Of a DNA stretch of 43,620 nucleotides, positions 18,432 through 27,821 are shown in pieces (position 1 is the first letter of the stretch; every line of letters begins with the position of its first letter). The notes beneath the pieces were generated by a model. The model was not told where the DNA came from, made no database searches, and worked only from the letters and a program-made list of their open reading frames with translations. The DNA is from Nostoc sp. GT001 (lineage in GTDB: Bacteria > Cyanobacteriota > Cyanobacteriia > Cyanobacteriales > Nostocaceae). The stretch is taken from NCBI RefSeq assembly GCF_030382115.1, contig NZ_JAUDRJ010000003.1:4475497-4519116 (forward strand). The letters are read 5' to 3'. Both the position numbers and the translations under genes were made by a program.

Positions 18432-19553
18432 CTACAAGACCAAGCTAATTGAAGAGGTTAGACCGTCGGAGACAAGCTCAATTTCGAGACTAGGTATGAA
18501 ATAAGGCTTGTTCTCAAGAGTGGCGAATTCGGTTCCCTGGAATGACAAAGCACCAGTGTTGCTGTTGTAAGTAAACTCGTTAGTCGAAGTAGCGCTAAAC
18601 CCAATTGTGGAAATCTGAATTTTGTCGCTCTGCGTGTAGCTGAAGTCCTTGATGATGTCAATGCCTTCAGACCGGAAGTTGAAGACAAATGTATCAGCAC
18701 CAGTATCGCCTGTGAGTGTGTTGTTACCAGCAGCACCAACGAGTGTATCGCTACCAGAACCCCCATTTAAAAAGTCGTTACCAGCACCGCCTTCGAGTGT
18801 GTCGTTACCAGCCCCACCAACCAAAATGTCGTAGTCCCCATAGCCAAGCAAGTAGTCATTGCCATCGTCGCCAACCAAAAAGTTGTGACCGACATTCCCC
18901 TCAATTCGATTGTCTAGGGCGTTGCCTATGCCATTAATATTCTTGCTACCTGTGAGAACCAAATTCTCTAGGTTGTCACCCAATTTGTAGTAGGACGAAG
19001 ACTTAACCGTATCGATTCCTTCATTCAAGTATTCTGTAATCTTATATCTTGCAATATTATTGATAAACTGATCGGTGATTAAATTGTACTCAGACTCGAA
19101 TACAAAAGTCATATAAGTGTCATTGCCAATTCCACCAATTAGGCTATCAGTCCCATTCATGCCATCAAAAATGTCATCGCCTTCTTCGCCATACAATATG
19201 CTGCCAAAACTGCGTTCTCCGCTATTCAAATAATCATTGCCTAAACCACCGTATAGTTCGTTAATGTTACTATTTTTACTATTTTTATTACCGTAAAGAC
19301 TGTCATTGCCTGAACCACCATACAACATATTGTAACCACCGTTGCCATACAGTACATCGTTACCTTCTAAACCATAAATAATCTCGTCTGCCGATGTCCC
19401 TTGGATTGTGTCAGAACCTATAGTGCCGTAGATGAATTCGCTTTTTTCTGGTCTAGGTTGGGCGGCAACAGGTGAAGCTGTACTTGTATTTATATTTACA
19501 TGATTATAGTTGTGATTTACAGGGTCAATACTGATAACACTATCATCAACACT
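18432..19553 (-). pseudogene. RTX-type calcium-binding protein, 3' part after IS4-type insertion
   Basis: About 370 codons that continue the reading frame of 21240-21006 once the IS is removed (GNSV joined to DDSVISIDPV). It contains RTX-like nonapeptide blocks (GSDTIQGTSADEIIYGLEG, GGSGNDSLYG, GAGNDTLEGGAGNDFLNGG) and a C-terminal TFVFNFRSEGIDIIKDFSYT module typical of secreted type I substrates. At present the frame opens on a TTG inside the IS end, so expression of a complete protein is unlikely. Family role: Ca2+-binding, type I-secreted surface or extracellular protein; specific function unknown. Confidence 0.85.
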
Positions 19554-21005
19554 CAATACCTCTGCCAATTTACGAGGGTTCAACGCCAGTGGAAACGGGA
19601 TGAATACGTCCTAAAGAAGTAAGCTTGGCAAAAATCTGGGTTAATAAAATAGGCTCAGGGATTTCGGGAAGCATTTTTAACATTTCACGAACATATCGAA
19701 AACCACGATGGTAAGCCTTAAGGTCAATAATGCCAGAACCGGGATTGAGTTGCTGGAAATCAGCGAGAAGATGGTGGGATAAATTGACCATAAAAAATGC
19801 TAAATTAGAAGCATTAGTCACGGCAGTTTGGCTCAGGTTCATAAAATCTTCCAATCCCCAAAACTGCTTGGCATCCCTAAAATTAAACTCGATTTGGAAA
19901 CGGAGTTTGTAATAGTCGATAATTTTTTCAAATGACAGAGTTAGGTCGCTAGAAAAAATAATTACATGGCTGCAAGCATTAGTTTTAAGATTGGTTTTGA
20001 CCAAAATCACTACATTGAGAGCTTGGGCAAATTCTTTGTGAATAAGAGTGGCTTGATAAATATCAGTTTGAATATCATCCTCAATAGCACTTTTACATAA
20101 GTATTTGTCAGGTATATTACGATAGTCTAGCTTATCACCGTATTTACGACGAGAGCGCTTACTGGAGTCAGGATTTTCATAAGGGAAGTATAATGCTGAA
20201 TCATGGCGCAATTTGGAAATTATCTGCAAGTTGACAAGACGTGCCATCTGCAAAGCATTGTTGTTACCAAAATGACCATCTACTACCAAGTAGGTGAGGG
20301 AAATAGAGTTAGCTAATAACTTGAATAGTGAACCAATCATTTTCTGAATTAGTATTAATTCAGATGTTAATATCACTTCCTTTTTATTTTTGTTTTTACT
20401 TCCTTTTGGTCGTCCACGCCCACGCTTTTCTTTTTTGTTTGGTTTTTCGATTGTCGAGGTACTTTTTGTTTGAGTATCTTTCTTTATTACCTGTTCTATC
20501 TGAATCGGAAACGAGTGCCTCTGTTCAACACTCACTAATGATAATACAAAGAAAGATAATCCTGATATCGGTTTATTGGCTAGGCTAGAAAAGAATCTAT
20601 CTAATCCATAAGTCTTTTTACCCGATTTACTGACTACAACTTCATCTCCTGCAAGCAAATATACCTCATTCGCACGGAACAAATGCTTGCGGAAAAATAG
20701 CCAAAACAATGTAGCCCAAGGTATTACTGTATGAAAAAACCGCAACATCGTCCGATAACTACCACCAATGCCTGCCCAACGGGAAATTCCCAACATCGTG
20801 ACTCGTCCGCTCATCGCTAACATAGCCAGGATTATCTGGTTCAATTGCCGCATCGTCGTAGCGTTTATCTGCGGTAGCAAGCATTGTAGCAGTGATAAGA
20901 TATCGGACATGGGCTGATTGTAGTTTTTGAGTTGTCGTTGTGAGAGACAATAACTCTACTACATCGGCCCTCTCTCCTCATCCTCTTATTTTGGCTAAGG
21001 TATTG
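19554..21005 (-). mobile_element. IS4-family insertion sequence, complete ends
   Basis: 1452 bp. The ends are imperfect inverted repeats: CAATACCTCTGCCAATTTAC on the left and CAATACCTTAGCCAAAATAA (complement) on the right, both continuing into GAGG. A 7-bp direct repeat CAACACT flanks it at 19547-19553 and 21006-21012. It carries one transposase gene and sits inside an RTX gene. Confidence 0.9.
19570..20910 (-). CDS. IS4-family DDE transposase
   Basis: 446 residues. The YREK signature of IS4-type enzymes is exact: YKLRFQIEFNFRDAK has Y-2-R-3-E-6-K spacing and is followed by QFWGLEDF. Likely first and second acidic sites are LLAGDEVVVSKSG and YLVVDGHFGN. A Lys-rich low-complexity linker (KKEKRGRGRPKGSKNKNKK, about 160-178) resembles an AT-hook. 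The frame is intact, so the element may be active. It occupies nearly the whole IS. Confidence 0.93.
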   Translation of the reverse strand: MSDILSLLQCLLPQINATTMRQLNQIILAMLAMSGRVTMLGISRWAGIGGSYRTMLRFFHTVIPWATLFWLFFRKHLFRANEVYLLAGDEVVVSKSGKKTYGLDRFFSSLANKPISGLSFFVLSLVSVEQRHSFPIQIEQVIKKDTQTKSTSTIEKPNKKEKRGRGRPKGSKNKNKKEVILTSELILIQKMIGSLFKLLANSISLTYLVVDGHFGNNNALQMARLVNLQIISKLRHDSALYFPYENPDSSKRSRRKYGDKLDYRNIPDKYLCKSAIEDDIQTDIYQATLIHKEFAQALNVVILVKTNLKTNACSHVIIFSSDLTLSFEKIIDYYKLRFQIEFNFRDAKQFWGLEDFMNLSQTAVTNASNLAFFMVNLSHHLLADFQQLNPGSGIIDLKAYHRGFRYVREMLKMLPEIPEPILLTQIFAKLTSLGRIHPVSTGVEPS

Positions 21006-21240
21006 CAACACTATTACCAGTTTGAGAGAAGTTTTTAATGATGTCAAAACCATCAGTACTATAGACGTACAGTCCACGATCAAAAACGAGGACATCAATT
21101 ACATTGTTGAAAACAAACTCATCACCACCACCACCACCACCACCATCAAGAATGTCATCACCTAGATCGCCGAAAATGGAATCATTTTCTAGAGTCCCAA
21201 TCAGATTGTCGTTACCAAGGGTACCGTTAATAGATGCCAT
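21006..21240 (-). pseudogene. RTX-type protein, 5' part before IS4-type insertion
   Basis: The ATG at 21240 (MASINGTLGNDNLIGTLEND) is 8 bases after AAGGAG, a convincing start. The 78 codons include two RTX-like blocks, a run of seven Gly encoded by a CCA/CAC-type microsatellite at about 21124-21146, and the GFDIIKNFSQTGNSV module. The frame then enters the IS and stops after AIP. Joined to 18432-19546 it would give about 450 residues. Confidence 0.85.
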
Positions 21241-21249
21241 GTCCATCAC

Positions 21250-21847
21250 TCCTTGTCAAACTATGGTTCAGTGCAGAATTCAATTAATTTCACGTGATCT
21301 GACAACCAACGGCATTCGTTATGCCTTAAGATCAACAATCTAGTTTCCTAGTAGTTCGACGGGTTAAAAAGGTACAAAAAAGCTGAGACTGTAATTACAA
21401 GAACTACCCCTTTCAAGGTAACTTCAAAAATCTTTTTTCTCTTTGTGTTCTCTGCACAGCTCCGGTTTGAAATAATTTTTTTTGGTTTGCTGAATAATGG
21501 GATGATTTCGCCCTATTTTGAACGAATTATCAATGGTTTCATACCGCATCTATCAACGCCATATTTTTTTACCAATTTTGCCAAAGAACACACAGAATAA
21601 AAATCCAAAAGGATTTGTTGACCAAGATTTTTACTCACCTTGAAAGGACTCCTTCTAGTAATTTACCTCAAGATGTATTTTTGCAATTGGTCTGTCTTAG
21701 CAACCATGACTGCTCAGGCTGTAAGTAGAAATGAGAACGTTCTGTTAAACTAAGTTGACATCAATGAGAGCTGTGCGCCCCTACCTGTGATTTTCTGCCT
21801 TTAACAGGAGAGGACAAAAGTAAATGCACAACGCAGCTAGCAAACGT
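21250..21847. other. 600-base non-coding stretch upstream of the RTX gene
   Basis: No convincing gene. An 11-bp inverted pair, CCTTTCAAGGT at 21409-21419 and ACCTTGAAAGG at 21637-21647, bounds about 239 bases, which might be a degenerate miniature element or chance. The RTX promoter should lie near 21260-21400, but no strong -35/-10 pair was found. Confidence 0.5.
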
Positions 21848-23203
21848 CTACAATTTCAACTTCTCACCGCGAATCGAATAATCTAACAACTCCATCGGGT
21901 GAATAACTGAAATCTTCTTACCTTGCAACTGCAAATGTTTAGTAATTTGCAAAGTACATCCAGGATTAGCAGAAGCAATTAACTCAGCACCAGTATTCAA
22001 CAAATTCTCTACTTTTTGCCGACCCAATTCTTCAGACACTTCTGGTTGCAACATATTATAAACCCCAGCACTGCCACAACATAAAGCTGCATCTATTGGT
22101 TCTCTTAACTTCACCCCTGGAATTTGTCGCAACACCTGACGTGGTTGGACGCTAATCTTTTGCCCATGTAATAAATGGCAAGCATCTTGATAAACTAAAT
22201 TCAATGGTTTATCAGTCAGTGGTGAAAGTTTCGCTGTTAATCCAACAGTTGCCAAAAATTCTTGAGCATCTTTAACTTTAGCTGCAAAATCCTTTGCCTT
22301 TTCCCGATATTCGAGGTCGTCTTCTAAAATGTGACCGTACTCTTTCAAAGTATGACCGCAACCAGCAGCATTGATAATTACAAAATCGACATCCGTCTTG
22401 GCAAAACTATCAATCATCTGCCTTGCTAAAGCTTTTGCCTGTTCTGTTTGTCCTTGGTGTTCGGGAAGCGCCGCACAACAACCTTGAGATTTGGGAATCA
22501 CAACTTCACAACCATTCGCTGTTAAAACGCGCACTGTGGCTTCATTTACAGGTGAGAAAAACAGCCGTTGGACGCAACCCAAAATTACCCCAACTCGATA
22601 CCGCTTTTCACCTTTAGCAGGAATCACACTAGGCAAATTATCTTGAAAAGATTTAAGAGTAATTTCTGGCAGAATTGATTCCATTGCTGCCAAACGGGGC
22701 GATATTTTATTCAGTAAACCCGTAGCCCGAAATAACTTAGCAAATCCTAACTTTTGATAAACCAATAATGGAACTAATAAAACCCGTAAAAGATGGGGAT
22801 AAGGAAACAGAGAAAATATCAGTTGACGAAAAAACTGATCTGGTAAACTGCGGGGATAATTTCGTTCAACTTGATGACGAGTTGCAGAAATTAACTTGTC
22901 ATACTGCACCCCCGAAGGACAAGTACTCACACAAGCAAGACATCCCAAACAAGAATCAAAATGTTCTACTGTTGCCGTATTGAGGGCAATTTCACCCTCA
23001 TTAATTGCATCCATTAAATAGATGCGTCCTCTAGGAGAATCCATCTCCTTACCCAGCACCCGATAACTGGGACAAGTCGAAAGACAAAATCCACAATGTA
23101 CACAACTATCAATTAACTTCGGATCAGGCGGATGACTCTCATCAAATCCCTTCAAATTCTTTAAACTAGCCGTATTATTAACAGAATTTTTTGAAACTTG
23201 CAT
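21848..23203 (-). CDS. glcF: Glycolate oxidase/dehydrogenase iron-sulfur subunit
   Basis: 451 residues. Two 4Fe-4S ferredoxin-type clusters lie near the N-terminus (CVHCGFCLSTCPSYRV and CLGCLACVSTCPSGVQ), followed by two CCG domains (GCCAALPEHQGQ and LCCGSAGVYN) typical of GlcF and heterodisulfide-reductase-like subunits. With GlcE and GlcD it oxidises glycolate to glyoxylate and passes electrons to the membrane quinone pool, the photorespiratory salvage step in cyanobacteria. It lies 63 bases downstream of glcE on the same strand, so one transcript is likely. No glcD is in the window. Confidence 0.92.
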   Translation of the reverse strand: MQVSKNSVNNTASLKNLKGFDESHPPDPKLIDSCVHCGFCLSTCPSYRVLGKEMDSPRGRIYLMDAINEGEIALNTATVEHFDSCLGCLACVSTCPSGVQYDKLISATRHQVERNYPRSLPDQFFRQLIFSLFPYPHLLRVLLVPLLVYQKLGFAKLFRATGLLNKISPRLAAMESILPEITLKSFQDNLPSVIPAKGEKRYRVGVILGCVQRLFFSPVNEATVRVLTANGCEVVIPKSQGCCAALPEHQGQTEQAKALARQMIDSFAKTDVDFVIINAAGCGHTLKEYGHILEDDLEYREKAKDFAAKVKDAQEFLATVGLTAKLSPLTDKPLNLVYQDACHLLHGQKISVQPRQVLRQIPGVKLREPIDAALCCGSAGVYNMLQPEVSEELGRQKVENLLNTGAELIASANPGCTLQITKHLQLQGKKISVIHPMELLDYSIRGEKLKL

Positions 23204-23266
23204 ATTTCTCTTTTTCCCCTCTCTATCTCAGCGTCATCTGTGTCTCTGCGGTTCGTTTTCTTAAAA

Positions 23267-24604
23267 CTAAATCCCACCCACAAAGCGACCAGGACTTAAA
23301 ATATTCTTACTATCAAACTGTTCCTTAATACGGCGCATCAACGGCAAAGCATTCCCCGTATAACCCCAAACATCTATTTGTTCTTTAACCCCAACTGGTG
23401 CTGACAGAATTGTTAAAAAACCTTGATTAGCTTGAGTGCGATTGCTTCCAGCAGAGCCTAACTCATCGCGGATTTTCAAAACTTGATTTTTACTCTCTAA
23501 TTGTAACAAACCTAAACCACTACTAATATGAATTAAACCCAACTCCACTTGAGTTAAAATCTCCACAGCAGCAGTAGGTAACACTCCTATTTTGCAGCTA
23601 ATTACCGATTCTGTAGCAGTAGTATGGATTCGTTCTTGCAATCTCTGCCATAGATTAGCTTCGTCACCATCGGCAAAAATTGCTCCATTTAACCCTAACT
23701 TTTGCCCAACTTCCAAAACTCGGTTTGATTGTTCTTTAACACTCTCACTAATACTTTGAAACCGAGCAATTAATCCCAGCCCTTCACCCAATCCTAAACT
23801 AGACACCAATTTAGCTGATAGCAAATCAGCCTGAACTGGTGTTAACGCCGAACCTCGAAGGATATCAGCCGCTTGAGATACAGCCTCAGCTTTACCAGTT
23901 AGTAGCACCGTCCCTGATGCCTCGGCTAACGGATACAGGCGAAAGGTTAGTTGACTAATAAAGCCTAATGTCCCATAAGACCCCGTAAGCAACTTCATCA
24001 AGTCATATCCGGCGACGTTTTTAACTACTCTTCCCCCAGCTTTGGCGATTTCTCCATCAGCACGGACAAAGGTAATACCTAATAACTGGTCGCGCACACT
24101 ACCATAGCGTTGCCGCAGAGAACCTGTATCACCTGTGGCAACAATACCGCCAATGGTTGCCGACTCTGGTGCTGTGGGGTCAAGGGCGAGAAATTGCCGC
24201 GATTTTGCCAAAAGTGCTTGCAAATCGGAGAACTTCATCCCAGCTTCTACGGTGACAGTCAAATCGCCAACAGCGTGTTCAATCAATTGGTTGATGCGTT
24301 CTGTACTAACTACAACATCAATGCTTTTCGCTAAACCACCCCAGCTAAGTTTACTGCCACTACCACAGGGAAGGACACGCCAGTTATTTGCGTGAGCCGT
24401 GGTAATGACTGCGGCTAGCTGTTCTTGGCTGCTGGGATAGACAATACAACTGGGTGAATTTCCAGAAGCTATAGCCTGTTGGATACGTTTTTGCTGACTG
24501 AGTTCGATATTTTCCCAAAGGCAAATAGCATTTTCTTCACCGACGATAGATGCAAGTTCAGAAGCGCAGACGCCTTGCGGCTTGTCGTTAGACATCGCTT
24601 TCAT
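23267..24604 (-). CDS. glcE: Glycolate oxidase/dehydrogenase FAD-binding subunit
   Basis: About 445 residues from the ATG at 24604; the longer frame begins at a TTG at 24655 and adds 17 unlikely residues. A FAD-binding PCMH-type domain is seen at about 50-220: IVYPSSQEQLAAVITTAHAN, LPCGSGSKLSWGG, DLTVTVEAGMKFSDLQ, ESATIGGIVATGDTGSLRQ and GGRVVKNVAGYDLMKLLTGS. The C-terminus NILSPGRFVGG is family-typical. It is first gene of the glcE-glcF pair. The length fits GlcE better than the roughly 490-residue GlcD. Confidence 0.88.
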   Translation of the reverse strand: MKAMSNDKPQGVCASELASIVGEENAICLWENIELSQQKRIQQAIASGNSPSCIVYPSSQEQLAAVITTAHANNWRVLPCGSGSKLSWGGLAKSIDVVVSTERINQLIEHAVGDLTVTVEAGMKFSDLQALLAKSRQFLALDPTAPESATIGGIVATGDTGSLRQRYGSVRDQLLGITFVRADGEIAKAGGRVVKNVAGYDLMKLLTGSYGTLGFISQLTFRLYPLAEASGTVLLTGKAEAVSQAADILRGSALTPVQADLLSAKLVSSLGLGEGLGLIARFQSISESVKEQSNRVLEVGQKLGLNGAIFADGDEANLWQRLQERIHTTATESVISCKIGVLPTAAVEILTQVELGLIHISSGLGLLQLESKNQVLKIRDELGSAGSNRTQANQGFLTILSAPVGVKEQIDVWGYTGNALPLMRRIKEQFDSKNILSPGRFVGGI

Positions 24605-24977
24605 TGAGTTTATTTTTTTACGCCCTACTTCTAATTTACTGGCTAACCTGACCAAAAAAGCGCATTGCCATTAATCGGTGGCTTTAGATTCCTACGGCTG
24701 GTTGCACCAACGACAGCTTGTAATTAGTGCCAAATAAAAGAAAGTTTGTTTTTCAGGCGATCGCTACTCATTTACAATAAACTTTTTACCGCAGTCTGCA
24801 ACTTTAACGTTTATGACTAATAATCTACTGGGTAAAAAGTTGAGCTTTGTTAAAGCTGAATAAAGTTGTGATCTCTTGTCTTAAGAGCGATCGCGCTTTG
24901 GTTAGTTAAGGTATTAGCCTTATTCAATCTATAATTTTGTGAATTTGGTGATAAACTTTTAAATTTAAGTGGAGAAA

Positions 24978-25010
24978 GTAGTAGATGAGTAAATTTAACT
25001 CATCTACTAC
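24978..25010. repeat. 33-nt hairpin element, copy 1
   Basis: GTAGTAGATGAGT (24978-24990), a 7-base loop, then ACTCATCTACTAC (24998-25010): a perfect 13-bp stem followed by AAG. A related hairpin of the same length lies at 25206-25238. Confidence 0.75.
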
Positions 25011-25205
25011 AAGTAGAGTTAGGAGACATTTTGCATATATACAAGATATTTTATAGAAAAAATAATAAATTATAGCGGTGTTAGTTGAATAGACTATAGA
25101 AGTTGTGAGATAAGTATGAGCATAGTCTATAAATAATTGTAATATTGCAATAAAAGTGCAATTTATGAAAGTAAAGTTATGTAGCTTTGATTAACTTTAA
25201 AAAAA

Positions 25206-25238
25206 GTAACAGATGGGTAAAAATTACCCCTCTGCTAC
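25206..25238. repeat. 33-nt hairpin element, copy 2, just downstream of ssuE
   Basis: GTAACAGATGGGTAA and TTACCCCTCTGCTAC pair with two mismatches around a 3-base loop, again followed by AAG. Relative to copy 1, stem pairs 5-29 (TA to CG) and 11-23 (AT to GC) change on both sides. It lies 29 bases beyond the ssuE stop and could act as its terminator. Confidence 0.7.
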
Positions 25239-25266
25239 AAGCAAACGGAGGTATAAACTTGATTAT

Positions 25267-25833
25267 TTAATTGGCATGAACCAATTCTTGAGGCGCTGCG
25301 GCATCATATTCTACAGCTTTCACAAATTCCTTGAGAACGTCTTTGAGTCTTTGCTCAATTTCCTCATCTAACAAGACACTATTATCAGCTTGGCGTTGAA
25401 TTTGTTTGTCTACCGCATAAATAGTAGCTAGGATATGCCGCGCTCCTAATTCAGATAACACAGGTTTTAGGGCATATTCAATTGCCAATAAATGAGCGAT
25501 TGTTCCACCCAAAGCAATTGGTAACACGGGTTTACCTGTTAATGATTTTTGTGGTAGCAAATCTAGAAATGTTTTTAGCACTCCTGTATAAGCTGCTTTG
25601 TAAATTGGGGTGGCAATAATCACACCATCTGCCTTTGCTAATAAAGCTTTCGGCTGTTCTAATGCAGGGCTGTCGTATCGTCCAAAAACTAAATCTTCAG
25701 CAGGCAAATCCCGAACTGAAATAATATCTACATGCAAGCCTTCTTGTTGTAAAAGCTTGGCAGTGTACTCGACCAAACCATAGGTTCTAGATGGATGGGT
25801 TGGACTACCTGCGATCGCTAGAATATTTGTCAT
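25267..25833 (-). CDS. ssuE: NADPH-dependent FMN reductase
   Basis: 188 residues of the flavodoxin-like SsuE family, which supplies reduced FMN to the alkanesulfonate monooxygenase SsuD. Seen: ILAIAGSPTHPSRT (phosphate-binding loop for FMN), IIATPIYKAAYTGVLKTFLD and the LPIALGGTIAHLL segment. Length is normal. Its ATG overlaps the stop of the carbonic-anhydrase-like gene as ATGA, so translation is probably coupled, and ssuD lies just upstream. Expression under sulfur limitation is expected from the family, not seen in sequence. Confidence 0.92.
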   Translation of the reverse strand: MTNILAIAGSPTHPSRTYGLVEYTAKLLQQEGLHVDIISVRDLPAEDLVFGRYDSPALEQPKALLAKADGVIIATPIYKAAYTGVLKTFLDLLPQKSLTGKPVLPIALGGTIAHLLAIEYALKPVLSELGARHILATIYAVDKQIQRQADNSVLLDEEIEQRLKDVLKEFVKAVEYDAAAPQELVHAN

Positions 25834-26186
25834 TCAATTAAACTCCCAATTTCTAAAACGGGTTCAGTATGTTTTGTGGTTTTGGTATTCATAACTGATG
25901 CTGTCATCATGCCACATTCGGTATGATTAATAACGATGATTTCTTTTGTGCCAAAAAACTGTGTAGTTAACATCGCTGATCGAATTGCATCATCCGTCAC
26001 TAACCCCCCAGCATTACGGAAAATATGAGCATCTCCTTCACCAATTCCTAATGCTTTCTCCACTGGTAAACGTTCATCCATGCAAGCTAGCACCCACAAG
26101 CGTTTATTGTTAGGTATTCCCAACTGACGACGCAATACACACGCTTCTTTTTCTGAGATTTTTTGGTCGATTTGTTGGTGCAGCAT
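25830..26186 (-). CDS. Short beta-carbonic-anhydrase-like protein within the ssu operon
   Basis: 118 residues. All zinc-site elements of beta-carbonic anhydrases are visible: WVLACMDERL (Cys, and the Asp/Arg dyad), RNAGGLVTDDAIRS and IIVINHTECGMMT (His and Cys ligands). The protein ends about 30 residues after the last ligand, whereas related small enzymes of about 160 residues continue with further helices. The stop overlaps the ssuE start by four bases and the gene begins 27 bases after ssuD, so it is fixed inside the operon. It could be a true short form, a C-terminal truncation, or a metal-binding protein without hydration activity. Confidence 0.75.
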   Translation of the reverse strand: MLHQQIDQKISEKEACVLRRQLGIPNNKRLWVLACMDERLPVEKALGIGEGDAHIFRNAGGLVTDDAIRSAMLTTQFFGTKEIIVINHTECGMMTASVMNTKTTKHTEPVLEIGSLIE

Positions 26187-26213
26187 AGCTATTAATCTCC
26201 TAGTTCATAACTA

Positions 26214-27374
26214 CTAGGATATGGACGTTGCTCTTTCTTGAAGCTTTTGCTTAGGGAAATCTTCATTTGCCACAATCTCGCCGAATGGACTTAAGACGTG
26301 TTGCTTCTCCATTGTGGGTAAATTTTCTAATGGCAAATGGGGAAATAGAAGTTCTGCAACTCGATAAGCTTCCTCTAGGTGGGGATAGCCAGAGAGGATA
26401 AAGGACTCAATACCTAAATCTCCATATTCTAATATCCTGGCAGCTACGGTTTGGGGATCGCCGACTAAGGCTGTTCCTGCACCACCCCGCACTAAACCGA
26501 CTCCCGCCCACAGGTTCGGGCTAATCTCTAATGCCTCACGATTACCGTGGTGTAATTGAGTCATTCGCTGTTGCCCAACTGAATCCATCCGGGCGTAAGC
26601 TTTTTGGGCTTTAGCGATCGCCTCATCATCCACATACTTAATCAATTGATTCGCCGCATCCCAAGCTTCACTCTCGGTTTCGCGCACAATCACATGTAGG
26701 CGAATTCCAAACCGCAAAGTCCGGCCTTCTGCTTCTGCAAGTCTGCGAACTGCTGCAATCTTCTCGGCTACTTGTGCCGGTGGTTCGCCCCAAGTTAGAT
26801 AAACATCTACATGCTTGGCAGCAATTTTTTGAGCAACAGGAGAGGAACCGCCAAACCACAAGGGCGGATATGGCTTTTGAACAGGTGGAAAAAGCAGTTT
26901 ACCATCTTGAATATTGAGATAATCACCCTGAAGATTGGCTTGTTCTCCACTAGCGATCGCTCGCCATACTGTCAAAAATTCATCTGTTAATTCATAGCGG
27001 CGATCGTGATCCAAATGCAAGCCATCTCCCGCTAACTCCACGGGATCGCCACCGGTCACGACATTAATCAGCAAGCGTCCTCCAGAGAGGCGATCAAAAG
27101 TTGCCGCCATCCGTGCTGCTACTCCAGGTGATACCAAGCCGGGACGAATTGCCACCAAAAAACGCATCTGTCGGGTTAGTGATACCAAGGTTGACGCGAC
27201 AATCCAAGCATCTTCGCAAGAGCGGCCTGTAGGCAGCAATGCCCCTGTATAACCAAGGTCATCCACCGCTTGGGCAATCTGCCGCAGATAAGGAAAGCCT
27301 ACTGCCCGTCCGCCTGTAGCAGTTGCAAGGTAACGTCCGTCGCCATGAGTTGGGATGAACCATAGTAGCTGCAT
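26214..27374 (-). CDS. ssuD: FMNH2-dependent alkanesulfonate monooxygenase
   Basis: About 386 residues of the bacterial luciferase-like fold. It cleaves alkanesulfonates to aldehyde and sulfite using FMNH2 from SsuE. Family elements: [48 protein letters not shown] and [14 protein letters not shown]. The frame is open to 27401, but the ATG at 27374 ([13 protein letters not shown]) fits the usual N-terminus; a start at 27401 (MPEFKRTGF) is also possible. It is first gene of the ssuD / CA-like / ssuE set. No transporter genes (ssuABC) are in the window. Confidence 0.92.
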   Translation of the reverse strand: MQLLWFIPTHGDGRYLATATGGRAVGFPYLRQIAQAVDDLGYTGALLPTGRSCEDAWIVASTLVSLTRQMRFLVAIRPGLVSPGVAARMAATFDRLSGGRLLINVVTGGDPVELAGDGLHLDHDRRYELTDEFLTVWRAIASGEQANLQGDYLNIQDGKLLFPPVQKPYPPLWFGGSSPVAQKIAAKHVDVYLTWGEPPAQVAEKIAAVRRLAEAEGRTLRFGIRLHVIVRETESEAWDAANQLIKYVDDEAIAKAQKAYARMDSVGQQRMTQLHHGNREALEISPNLWAGVGLVRGGAGTALVGDPQTVAARILEYGDLGIESFILSGYPHLEEAYRVAELLFPHLPLENLPTMEKQHVLSPFGEIVANEDFPKQKLQERATSIS

Positions 27375-27555
27375 GAATCCTGTCCTTTTAAACTCCGGCA
27401 ATTCGATAGAAATACCGTACTTTATTTGTAGTTTTTAGAGTATCACATATTCTATTTAAGTAAGCAAGAAGTTTTCAGAAAACTCCGGTATTCCTATCAG
27501 ACCAATGTATATTAGTCAAAAAACTAGCGTTGGGTATTGGCATTAGGCACAAGAG

Positions 27556-27607
27556 GCAGAGGTGCAGAGGGGAAAAACTTACTGCAACTTCTCCCCTGCT
27601 CCTCTGC
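27556..27607. repeat. Imperfect inverted repeat of GCAGAGG/GGGGAGCA type
   Basis: GCAGAGGTGCAGAGGGGA at 27556-27573 is complementary, with a bulge, to TCCCCTGCTCCTCTGC at 27592-27607. It is the same purine-rich unit as at 4741-4772. The rest of the 27402-27821 gap shows nothing else. Confidence 0.6.
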
Positions 27608-27821
27608 TCCCTTACCCTCTTTCTGTCTCTAGGAAGAATCCAGGAATGGTGGGTTTGTGTATACTTATTTACTTATTCATAACCTTTTGTTAAATTAACT
27701 TTAACGTACTAAAAACCTATTGATTTGCTGTGCTTAACTTTTCAGCTACAAAAGTGGGTAGCCATCCAGCCCACTGCCAATAGGTGCAAAATTGTGTTCT
27801 ATCTCTAGGAGAAATAAGGCA

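Larger units (their letters stand above)
24656..25266. other. 610-base intergenic region with two related hairpins
   Basis: No gene seen; AT-rich with HIP1 sites at 24758 and 24889. It holds the two related 33-nt hairpins annotated separately. Confidence 0.6.
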
